A stretch of DNA of 64,000 nt, from positions 394,379 to 458,378 of the forward strand of contig NMRA01000357.1 in the NCBI GenBank assembly GCA_002633005.1, written 5' to 3'. Under the pieces are notes generated by a model. That model did no database searches. It was not told where the DNA came from and was given only the letters and a program-made list of their open reading frames with translations. The stretch is from Phoronis australis (lineage: Eukaryota; Phoronida; Phoronidae). The position numbers were made by a program, and so were the translations under genes. Below are positions 39,701 through 51,700 of this stretch, piece after piece. Position 1 is the first letter of the stretch; each line of letters starts with the position of its first letter.

Positions 39701-42700
39701 CCGTGTCTCTAGTTTAACTGATGTCGAAAATATTCAAACACTTTCGGCTTCCAAAGATCATTAGCTATAGAGTTCAGGTACTGTTTAATTTTGCGAGGTG
39801 AACAATTTTAGACAATAAAGGACTGCGTCACTTGAGTTGTTCAAAAAACGTCGGTCGTTGAAATACTCCGGAAGCGCTATTTACCCTTTAAGACAAGTAA
39901 GGGACTGCTGAGAGAAAGATCCAGCGTTTAAATCCACGGTCGAGGTCTACTTCGTTATACAAACCGAAGTGTTTTATCTGATGATCTATGGAGTTTTTAC
40001 TAATAGTGTAACAACTTGTGACGTAATTGGTTGTTATTGAAATCGTCAAATCAGGGTTAACTAGCCATTTAAACTAACCAACGTCACTTATTCGATTTCA
40101 GCACATTTCCGCATTGTATGGACTGACTACAACTTTGCACTGATTTATGAGCGTTTGAGAGTTGCCCACGACGGACTGGGCAACTACGGCGATTCGGACG
40201 CTTATTTCATCCACAGACACCGTAACCTGTCGGCAGACGAAAGTGCCCGGATGATGTCGTCCTGGGACAGACTAGTGCCCGGTCTTTGTCTAACTCGTCA
40301 TCAAGAGACCGACTCGCCCAGTGAGTACTAACGGATGCAGTTGGCTGTAAAAGTGTGGGGCCTAAAGTACACATTTCAAAATAAAACTGTTCACTTCATT
40401 GTTGCCATTCGTAAACATAGTCTCTGTATGTAAGATCTGTAACATTTTTGTTTTGCCTCAAAACTTGAAATTTGGTCATTGTTTAACTACAACCTAAATT
40501 CCTCTTGTTTTTTTCTGAATTTAAATTCAATCTGTTTTCAATCTTACAAATACATTCTAACTACATTTTGACACACGGATTTTTGTAACAGTAAGTTATT
40601 GGTTTACATCAGATTTACGGCCAAAAGAGGGTACAAATTCTTTAGTCGATGCCAGTGGCCCCTGTTCTAGTTCTATTAAAGTTCGTATGTGTGATTGAAG
40701 CCAAGATGGCTGTAGGTCCATAAAGTGCGCACACGGCGTTGCATTCATGGAAGAGAGGAACCATCTTTCACATAAAAGTGAGGGCATAGTCTTCGGTCAC
40801 GTTGAACGAACACCTTCCCAAACTACGTGTAAAGATATCAATACAGTACCGTCTTATCTAAGACTAGTCGTAAGACCTCTGATAAATCAGGTTACTGAAA
40901 TATTTCAGCTCTGAATTCGGTGTGCGTCTTCGATTCCTATTTTTGGAGACAGTAACGCTGCATTTTACTTCTGTTGTTAAGCGTATGGAACACAAAACAC
41001 GAACAGAAATAAAAGGTGTAGTTGGGAGGAATTGTAGCAAACGACATGTTTGACTACATGTACTTGTGTAATACACGTACAATAGTTTACATGATGTATA
41101 GTGCCGTCCTGGATTACACAGCGACATTCAAATCTTGCTGTATTAACCCACAATGCCGTAAACATCCGGCAGATTATTTGTTTTCTCGTTTTCGTGCTAT
41201 TGAATTCTTACATGTTATTGTTGTTGTCTGATACTTCGCAAGTTTTTCCTCGGTTACATTACTCTATTCGGTCCTTCCAATGTCAACGAAAATTACTGTT
41301 GTGGTGTGGGCTGCAACACCGAGGTTAGAATGTTTGATAAACTGGACAATTACCCGTGGGTGAGCCTAGTGATGTGAAATTCTTCGCCTTCCCGACATCA
41401 ATGAGAGACACGAAAAGCTGCCTCGTTTCCAAAGCGAGGTCACTCACTTTCTAATTTCCGGGGCAAAGGAGAGTTCTAGTGCCGTGTAATTCGGAACGAC
41501 CTTATTGTTTCCTTTGTCTATTCAAATTTTGGCTTAGAGGTTTAACTAAAGAATCTGATCAATTTTCTCTTTCACTTTCAGAAATGTGCAAGCCCAGTGA
41601 TAAAGTACAGGAGGGTTTCGAAATGGGAAAGGTTTATTGTTTGTGTTCATTGTATTCTAAATTTACGAAAGCATTGCTCGCTACTCAGTGCTACATAAAA
41701 CGCCACGTTACTGCAATTATATTCTAACTGCATATTTTGGTAGGATACGGCTGCCGGCTTTCGAATTGACCTACAACCCAAGGTATAAATGTAATAATGG
41801 TCATTCATTCATAATTCGTTCCCCAAAACAAAGAGTTGCTTATAGTTGAGGTTAAAAAAACAATCACTTCTGTGCCCCTTGATTTACCGCTGAAGTGTCT
41901 AATCAGCACTGTTTGGTACATCAGTTTACAGGTAAATGGTACATCACCCACGAGAAACATGTCCATGTAGGCAAATGGCGCTCTGATCATCTCCTGATCC
42001 AACAGCGTGAGGACGGTATTCACATCGAGTTTCACAAAGGACCCATTGACAGTGAACAGTGAGTGAAACTGCAATATTAAATATGTGATATAATAACTAA
42101 TAATCTGTTAAAAGTAGTTAAGATATCCTTCTTTCACGATTATTACAATCATACATTAGGTTCACCAAGTTCTTGATATCCTGTCTACTTTCAGAAAATA
42201 TATGCTTTTGCCAAGTTAAATCTACAGCTTTTGGTTACTGAGCTAAGTACCCGACAAGTCAGTTAGGTCCAACGGAACCTAAAACAAGTTCTGATTCCCT
42301 TTTTTCATCCTAGTAGTGTGTCTTAGGAGAGGGCTTCGTAATTGTTTACCGCTCTTGCTTTGGGAAATTCCTTTTATCCCCTACGCGTTGAATATTGTTT
42401 TCCCAACTACAGTCCTTGGAAATTTCAAAGTGTAGGTCAAGGTCGACTCGACGTCGTTAGACGGTTTGATCGTCAAAGTTTCGCAAATTAGTTTAAAATA
42501 ATAAATTTGCAACAGTGTAAATAACACTCAACATGCAATCAGGTACCTAACATAATATTTGATAACAACTGTTAGTTAAAAGGGGGGGGTCCTGGATTTT
42601 TAGTTAGGGAGCGAGGGTAGAGTATTAGCCAGGATTTTGCTAGTCAGGCATTCTCACCCCCGAACTGCCAAATGGAATGTGGGAGAATTTCTACGCTGTG

Positions 42701-45700
42701 TGGGTACGATTACACCTTTTATTTCCAGTGATGTCAAGGGTATGTTGACCCAAGAGTCACCCGGGATCTTCGTATACTCAGATGGGACTCACTCAAGTAA
42801 GTCATGCGTGTTCCAAGGTGAACTTATGACGACATGTTTGAAATAATCTCGGGTCTACGTGACCTAATGTATTAGCAGCCCCTTCCCCCATCCATCCTAC
42901 AAACACGACCAACAAAATAACACAGCCGGCATGTCCTTTTAAAGTGCCCGCTGTGAACAATAAAAAAAATTGTGGAAGTCCCTTTAGCATATCGTAGACC
43001 CGCCAGTGTCACAGTAGAGATCTGCTATACTGTATGTAGTCTACTATTACAAAACTCAAGTCTGAAGACTGGTAAGACGATTTCGGATGTTACGAATGTT
43101 ACACTGCAGGCTATTCAAGTCGATACGTCGCGGTGCTATTTACTGTCCTGAGCATAGTCTCGAGGACAATTGAACTGCAAATACTTTGAAAATTTAGAAA
43201 GCACCGCTCGTCTGAGTAAAGACTAGGTTTAGACCAATTTTTTCCGCTAAGAGGTCTGGTCTGCACGCCACCTTTTGGCCACATCACGTGACCTAATCAA
43301 CATATTCATGTAAGGGGTCTGGTCTACACTGTAGCTGTGGCCACATCACATGACCTAATTAACACATTCAGGCACGAGCTCTAAATCAAAATTTATTTTT
43401 TTTATTCGACACCGATTCATTGCCGTTTTAACTACCAAACTGGCGCCAACAGTGATGCGTGAATGTTGCCACAGATTAATAGATAGTTTCACCGAATTCC
43501 CTGACAATTATTGCAGCACATTTCCGCGTTGTGTGGACTGACTACAACATAGCGTTGGTGTATGAGCGCCTGATCAGCTCACAGGATGGAATAGGACGTC
43601 CTGGCGACTCAAATGCTTACTTCATTCACAAGCATCGCGAGTTATCGGAAGAAGAAAACGTCAATATGGAAGTCGTGTGGTCCAGCATTGTGAGCAATCT
43701 CTGCCTTACTAGCCAAAAATATAAGGCTCCTAAAGGTATAAAATACATTATGTCAGTCTAGGTGTCCTGGGGAAATTTTGGTGTTACGCTCCCACTGGTC
43801 GAAAAGGGTTTAGTCAAACAAGTCAATGACAGACTAGAAATAATTTACTTCAAAAACTAGAAGTAATGTATACATTCTTAGTGGCTAGGCTATCCACTTT
43901 CGTTCAAAAGGTATTCAATAATATTTTTGTCTGAAATAGTGGTGTGGAGCGCAAGACCAACTTTGTTAAGTAACTTGCCATAAACAGATCCCTGGGCTCA
44001 GTTGTTGATTGATACAGTACTTGAATACTGCACACGCCAGTCCCCAAGAACTGTTAATAATATGACTCAAATTACAGTTGATCAAGAATTCGAGTAGTCT
44101 TGATGAAAAGCGCAGCTGGGTTATTTTAGTGGGGGCCAGGAGGGGTGCAGAAAACGAAAGTCGCGAAGTTTTCTGCCTTTTGGTCAATCTTTAATTGCAA
44201 ACCAGTATAAAGACATAAGACGGTTGTATGAATTACATTGTCCAAGTTCCACAAATCAAAAATGTTAACAAAGACGACATGCGTAGCAGCGCAAACATGA
44301 ATAGTGGTTATTTTACTATTCAGAAAGCTCCGAAATTTCAAAGTCGCATATCGCAAGGTTCTTGCACCTGTGACGTGTACACAAGGATTGGTGAATTCAA
44401 TAATCACCACACTGTGTCTGCGATTCAATAACAGGCCAGAGCTGCTACAATTTTGGTTGCTGGAACTGAAACACCTGTTGACATACAGCTTTTCCAAGGG
44501 GACCGTTCCTGCCTCGATGACGAATCATCAAAATGTCAGACCGAAATCACGTTTCTCAGGGCCCTAATATGCTAGAAGACAAGGCCTCGGGGTCTTTGGG
44601 CTTCCACTTTAGTCGCATTTTTTTCACCGCGTAGTCCCATTAATTGACTTTAGAAACTTGTTCATGACTGTACATGTACATGTATGTAACCCTAATTCCG
44701 TATGCACGTAACACTTTGAACTGTCATGTTGCAATCTAAGCAGGACTATTGCCAGGTTTACGTATAATTCTGACGCTTTTTAGCTTGAGAAAATATGGTT
44801 ACAAGGGATAAAACAAGCATTAGGTCCAGCCAAGGGAAATAAAATCAGCATTTATAACGATCTTTGAGAGAACAAAATGTTGAAGTCTAACAACTTGAAA
44901 ACGAGGCTACTTTAAAGAATGTGTTTCTTGACAGTTCCATGTTTGTTTATCATGAATTTATTAACATCACGAACACAAAAACGCAACTGTAAAATTTTGA
45001 ATTTTGAATTAAAATCTAAATAAATTAGTGCTGGAAAATTGTGCTCGTCAAATTCTCTAGGGCATTCTAGAAGAAAAGGAAACGTTCCTGTTTCCAAGTA
45101 CGTGCTTCAAAAAATAATTGGACGCCTCCAACAAAAATGACCCGAGCTTCCAAAGCGTGTGTGCGACAATGAGACTCCTGTACACAATAGGTGTGCGAAG
45201 ATATTTTCATTGCTATTTGTGCCTTTCGTTTCATCTCGGATTTTGTTTGAAAGGGCCTAAAACGTCATGTCTGAAATTCTAAAACTTAAATGGCGTTAAG
45301 TAACAACTCAGAAACATTAGAGTGTCCCGTTCATGTAACGTCTTGCCTAACCACACCTTTCCCCTTCTCAACGCTCCCTCTTGAGGTAAAGAGTCTGGGG
45401 CCCTCACTACAGGTCTGTCACAATTCTCACTTCCTATTCGCCACATTTGAAAGGAACGCCGAAAGAGTTATAGAGTGGTTACAATTTCAGTAGGCAACAC
45501 CACGTGGGTCCGATATTTTAGTTTAATTCCATCTATTCAGTCAGGGTAAATTCTTGCTGTTTTTAATATTGTTTCCGTAATACATATAAATTATTACATG
45601 TTCTTAGTCGGTATCCCCCGCAATCTAAAGCCCGAGTGTATGTTGGAGAATTATCGCCCGAGGGGCTAGTATATAGCTTACTACACATTCTATCACCCTA

Positions 45701-48700
45701 AGCTTCGACCGTGAAAATATCGTCTGCTAAAGTAGGTTACCCCACTGCAGAATGCTGAATGTTAACCAAATCCCCTTTTGTCCACTGACGTCATATGCAT
45801 GCTGGCACCCTCCAAGGGAGGTTGGGAGACTTTGCACTGGTAGCCTGCCCTTGTAGAATCTGCAGTTTATTTACACAACTGGTAACTGGACTCTTGAGGG
45901 TGATGACTGACATCATTTGTATCAAACAAAGATACTTAGTCCGGTCCCTTAGCAGCCAAAAACCCCAAAACATTTACACCCCGGATTAAAGCACCAAATT
46001 TGGTACACAGATACTTTGGGACACGCTGAATCTCATGGGGGTCGGTTGCCCGAAATTTGAGGTCAAGGTCAAGGTCAAATCAAGGTCAAAGGTCATGTGG
46101 GTAATTTTTTTGAAATGGCTTCAGACGAAGTATCTGTTTCATTACTGTTTCAGGTGATAAGCAGGAGGCTTTATTTTTGGTTAAAATTAATGTTAATAAC
46201 TTGTAAAAATAAGTTGAAAGTAAAAAAGTAATTTTCCAGACACTTAAGATGGTAATTATCCTAATTAATAGAGCATATACATTTTCAATGAAAAATAAGT
46301 CTATTTGTTTTCTCTGGCTGAGAAAAACTGTCAAACTAGTATGAATATGCATTAAATCAACTCTAAAATGGTTTACCTTTAACAGAAGTTCATTTTTAAA
46401 TGTTTTTGTTACAATATTTATGGTTAATTATGTAACAAATCGTCTCCGTAATTAAAGGAAATCGGACATCTTGCTAAATTTTCAAATAACAATTGCTGAA
46501 ACTTTTATCATCATTTTTAATTTGATCATAGCTGAAGGTAACTTTGTTAATTAATGTGTTTACATTTTAGTTTGAACTTGATTGTCACATAAACTAAACC
46601 AATTAAAGTAATTTAGGTCATTGATGGTTTCCAGTAGAATGAAATAAAAAAGTCAGGTTTTACTTGGTGTATCACAATAAGGTGAAGCCCTTGTTGCACT
46701 ATACTTTAAAACAGGTCCAGGCATAATGATTGTCTTGAGGAACATGTCCATTTTTAAGGTTTGTGTCCATCCAGTTAGTTGTGTTGACAAATTATGTAAC
46801 AAGTGAAGCTGACCCTTGCTCATCCAGACAACAGTACCCAAGCAGGTGACCTCAGGTCTGAGACTCGCATGATGTTGACCTCCAGTTCATTGCTCTTGTA
46901 CTATTATATTTTGATTGAGGTTTACTAATTTAGGTATGTACTTTTTTGAGTAACTATGTACATAAAAATATCCTAAATTGATTTAACTTATTGGAGATAA
47001 TCATATCGCGTTTGGTGGTGATAGACCGACCCAAAAAACCTCGCCTCATTTTCGAATAGGTGGAAATTCCTGAGAAAACCACAAACCTTTGAGTAAAATG
47101 CGATTTCACGCCTATACACATTAACTCTATTCCGATACATTTGCTTGTATGCCAGGCCACGGACAGTGCTGTTCTTGAATGGAATTATTTACGGATTTTT
47201 AGGCAAACCTTTGGCAAATGCGACTCGACTTAGAATGAACAAAAACATACCGTTTTAGTCGACATAACTTTCAATATTTTAATATGAAAAACAAAATAAC
47301 CGAATGCTCGGCCGCATTCAACTCACAGGCAGCAGACGTCTTATCACTGCCGTAAATCATGAGAAGCTCAAAAGTAAGTTTTACACAACCTCTGCATACT
47401 AAGTATCGTGGCCATTCGCAGTAGGCCCCATTACCCGCGGACGCAGGACTCAGTTCAGACACTCAACTGAGCAAAAATTATTTATCATGCCGCAACCTCA
47501 GAATTCACTTTGTAACATACCACAAAAGCATTTTTCTTAATTCTTAGATTTTGAGGATTGACGAAAGTCACGATACATAGAATTATCCAAGTCTATATGT
47601 GACTCGTCTGATGTTACTTGGTCCGTACTGATAGGCTAAATCAGTGGTTAACTCGGTTTACGAGTTCTCATGACCTCCACTGGGGGCGCCAGCATGCGTG
47701 TGACGTCAGTGGACAAAAGGGAATTTGGCCAACATTCACCATTCTGCACTGCTTACTGAGTACAGTGCCCAAGTCAAAGGATCCCGCCGACACGATACCC
47801 GCAAGTGAGAGAAAAGGAGAGACAAATTGGATTGAATTAATGTATGGTTTTTATAGCGTATACATGTAAGTGTCGGTACAATGCCCTTTGTTGAACATGT
47901 GATTATTGCGTGTGCTCAATTATAACTATTCTATTTTCGCGTTAGATGACGTCAGCGGCTGAGTGGTGCAGTTAAGTCTTGGGAAGCAGGTTCGAAACCG
48001 GCCGCGGTTTCCCGCCAAAATGTTTTCTACTGTAACGCCGTTTAATAACTGAGTGGGTCATTACACTGTTGTATTGGCCATTCGAGGCTGGTATTGTGGT
48101 ATAAAAACGTTTTTATACTCCGCTACACAAATCTCGTAATGTAAGAAGCCACATTAAAAAATCGACCTACCGTAATCGTCAGACCAGGTCGACTGGTCGG
48201 CCACAAGTTTTTACATTTCAACACCGAAGAGTCGCTAGGACTATGAGACAGTTTCCCTATCCTGTGCAGGTCCCTAAGCTGTACTTGTAGCCCTGATCAA
48301 TCGATAAACCGGGATCTGTTTACCACAAGATTACCCGAGGTGTTCCAGGTGCCTCAATGTTGTTAAATTGGGAGAAATGACAGAGCGATACATCATTGCT
48401 TACGCCTTGTTACGTGGGGATAGTCATCTAGAACCTCATAGCATTAGGGTTGAGGAGATTGACAACGGCAAACTCTCCAGAAGAGGCGTAACTTTGCTTC
48501 GTGCTCAGTTCTTTTGAATAATATATTGTTTGAAGTAGGCGTCACCAGATGCCAAGTACTGCGCGTGTTGACTGTGACACGTGATACGGATAACTCAACT
48601 CCTTGCTATATATACCATGTATGGTTCACTTTCAGAAAAATGTGTTGTTAATCAGCGAGTGGCCCCAAACTTTGACATTCACAAGGTAAGACGTAGTGTA

Positions 48701-51700
48701 TTCATTTCCCGGCCGCCCATGTTGGACATAAGACTATTAGATCCCAAAAATCATTATTGGTTATGGTCTCTCTCCCGACTAATGGTGACACCTGCGCTCA
48801 CCAACTAAAAATAAAAAACGCCCGTCCGCCTCAGATTTGTTTGTTTTTTGTTCATAAAGCTGCAAAAACGTATTTAAGGAAGGATACGCAATGTTTGAAA
48901 AATCAAGAATTTGCTAAGCGATGAGTCAAGAAAGCAGAACCCGCATCATCTTTGTTGGTCTCAGTTGGATTTTCGTGTTTGAAAAAGGGCGCCTAAATAT
49001 TCCACCGCCTCGATTTTTAAAAATAGCAAGGACAAGAATCAACTATTTTTTGCTCTCCGACCACTAGAAACATTCTTCTATTCGTCGATATTTGAGTGTA
49101 AAACATTTTGATCTCAGCCCCATTTCCAAGGAATGACTGTGAAAACAATAAGTCACACATCTTGATCAACTTTGCAGAATATGTGCGCAATTGTCCGGCA
49201 AGAACTTTGTTGTTTTTTTGTGAAATCAGCACACAACAGGCTTAGACTGTTGATTTTGTTTACGATTATTGAAATTCTTATATGTCTGACATTAATTCTA
49301 AATTTGAACTTCTAAACAACACTAAATATACATGTATCCAACACAGATTTCCAAATAGGGATCACTCAGTTTTTGTGCAGTGACACCCAGACAAGAAAAC
49401 GTGAAACAATCATTGGACATTAATAGTATGGGAGTCTTCCCATTATTACTGAACTACGTACGACTATTTTTTTTGGTTTGATCACACTAAACTTTTTATT
49501 GCGGTGCCTAAATAAGTGAAGAAAGTTGGTTTTTTTATTTCACCCATATCTGTGTAAGAAATCTTCTTGTACAAGACTTTCGGCGACAGAAATCGCTGTC
49601 TATGACAGCCTTGTTTGAAATATAAATTGTTAACTTTCCTTTCGCGCGACAGAACGTAAAATTAATGTGTGTGCACGACCCAGAATTTTTAATTTGCAAC
49701 TTAATAAATTTAGATGTTACGTTAATTTTAAAAACGAAGAAGACATGTCGTCAACAACAAATAATAAAAAAGAATTATATCTTGCGAACCCCAGCTCATG
49801 GGTGAGTAAGGTGCATTTGCATTTGCATTTGCTTTTGCAACTGCTTTTGCTTTTGCATACATTTACATTTAGGGCAAAGGAAACCCAAAAACATTTAAAG
49901 GATGGCGTAGGGTTGCACATATAATCCGCTTCTTCATTTTTCCTTAAGCTTTAAATCAAGATTTTGCACGTCTCACTTAAAGCTAATGGGCTCTGCTAGA
50001 AGAATTGTGCGTACGCTATTTCACAAACAGCTTATATGGGAAGATTTAAATAAAGCAAATGAGTTTTTGAATGTTCTAGTTCGTAGGGAAGTGGTACATT
50101 GAACAAGAAACGCGCGTGCATGTAGGGAAATGGCGCGCAGATTACCTCGTCATCAAAGAAACAGAGCAAGGCGTTGGCATTGAATTTCACGGTGGACCTT
50201 TTGATCAGGGACAGTAAGTATTTTGCTGATCGAATCCCAAAGTTAACCAAGATAGTTTTAGTAAATGATCACGTGAATTTACAAGTACGTTTCAATATTT
50301 CTGTTTGTGGTGTACACTGTACGTCCTCGGATTTGGGATGCGAGCAAAATGTGAATTCATTTAGATTGGTGCACATTTGTAATATTAGTTTTATGCATTG
50401 GTTGTTCACACGTGACCAGAAACGAAGATTTGAATGTGTTCCCATAACTCAACATTACAACCTCTCCAAAACATCATTTTAGCTATGAACATTTTGACAG
50501 CCATATACTCGCTCAGCCCTTATCTCACTCGCGTGATTTTGAGCAGTCTTGCGTGATATCCATTTTCTTGCAAGAAATCCGAACGCAGCCCAGCACACTC
50601 ACACAGTCGGCTTTCACATGGTCAAGGCCCAATTTATACCCTAAACCATTTTCCCTGTAGCACTCCTCAGTCCCTGACTCCGGCATACTGTCACCCTTAC
50701 CTTGGTAACAATCAATTGTTACCATGCATACATGTTAAAACTCACGGAGTCCAACTGGTAGCTAGTACTCTAAGTTTCGTGTCCATCAGGCAGTTGTAAC
50801 CCTACCATGCGATTAATGTTCGAATCTTCAGTCCGACGCATTTTGAGTCTTGCGCTAGCGGACAAAATAATAAAATCTGGCCGGAATTAATTTAACAACC
50901 GACACGTCAGCAAGGTTTGAAACGCCATGATTTGCAGAATGATGAATGAAAAAGTCACGTGCTCTCCTCTCGGGTATGTGTTCGTTTTTTGAAAAGAGCG
51001 AACAACGAATATATCCTGCACATATTCGATTTTCAAAAATGCAGACCAGTGTGCTTCTTAAACTACTAATTGAAAATTATTTGCAGTTATGTGAAAGGCA
51101 ATTTAACTGAGCAGTCACAAGCAGTTTTCAAGTACTCAGACGCCTTGCATACAAGTAAGTAACATTACGAAGTACAAGCGACATTATGTGCAATGGCTGC
51201 TGGGTTTGTACCATATTAGGACTCGCTCCGTAAAACAATCCGTTTATTACCTCTTACAGGAACACTGTCGCTTCTTCGGGTGAAAACGCATCTTTGTGAT
51301 CATTGTTGGCAAGGATAGACTTCTTGAGGTTATGAGCATTGAGCAGAACTATAACTCAACAACATTGTGTTTCGTGATTATACTACAAATCTCACATTCT
51401 CGCCACCTACATGTATTCGTTGAAATCAAGCCCGGAGTTTTTACCAACTGAACACACTTTTACTGTTTGTTAAACATGATAAAACATGCCTTTGGCGGCA
51501 TTTACAGTTCATGTTTGGATTGGGGCTAAGATCTGCCTGCAGAGCTATAGTCTGCCACCATGTGGATACCTTGTTCGATTCCTCGCTGAGTGATATCTCA
51601 GAAATGTATTTTTCTTGCCCATAATGTCCCTTTGAAGGTACACGTTTGTTAAATTATATTTTCACTATTTCCAGCTCATTTCCGCGTCGTGTGGACTACC

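Larger units (their letters stand above)
43736..48635 (+). other. Long intron between units 7 and 8
   Basis: About 4.9 kb. It contains the inverted-repeat element at 45738-47754 and a tRNA-like piece near 47953. The remainder shows no exon of the A/B/C/D types and no other recognised gene. Confidence 0.55.
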
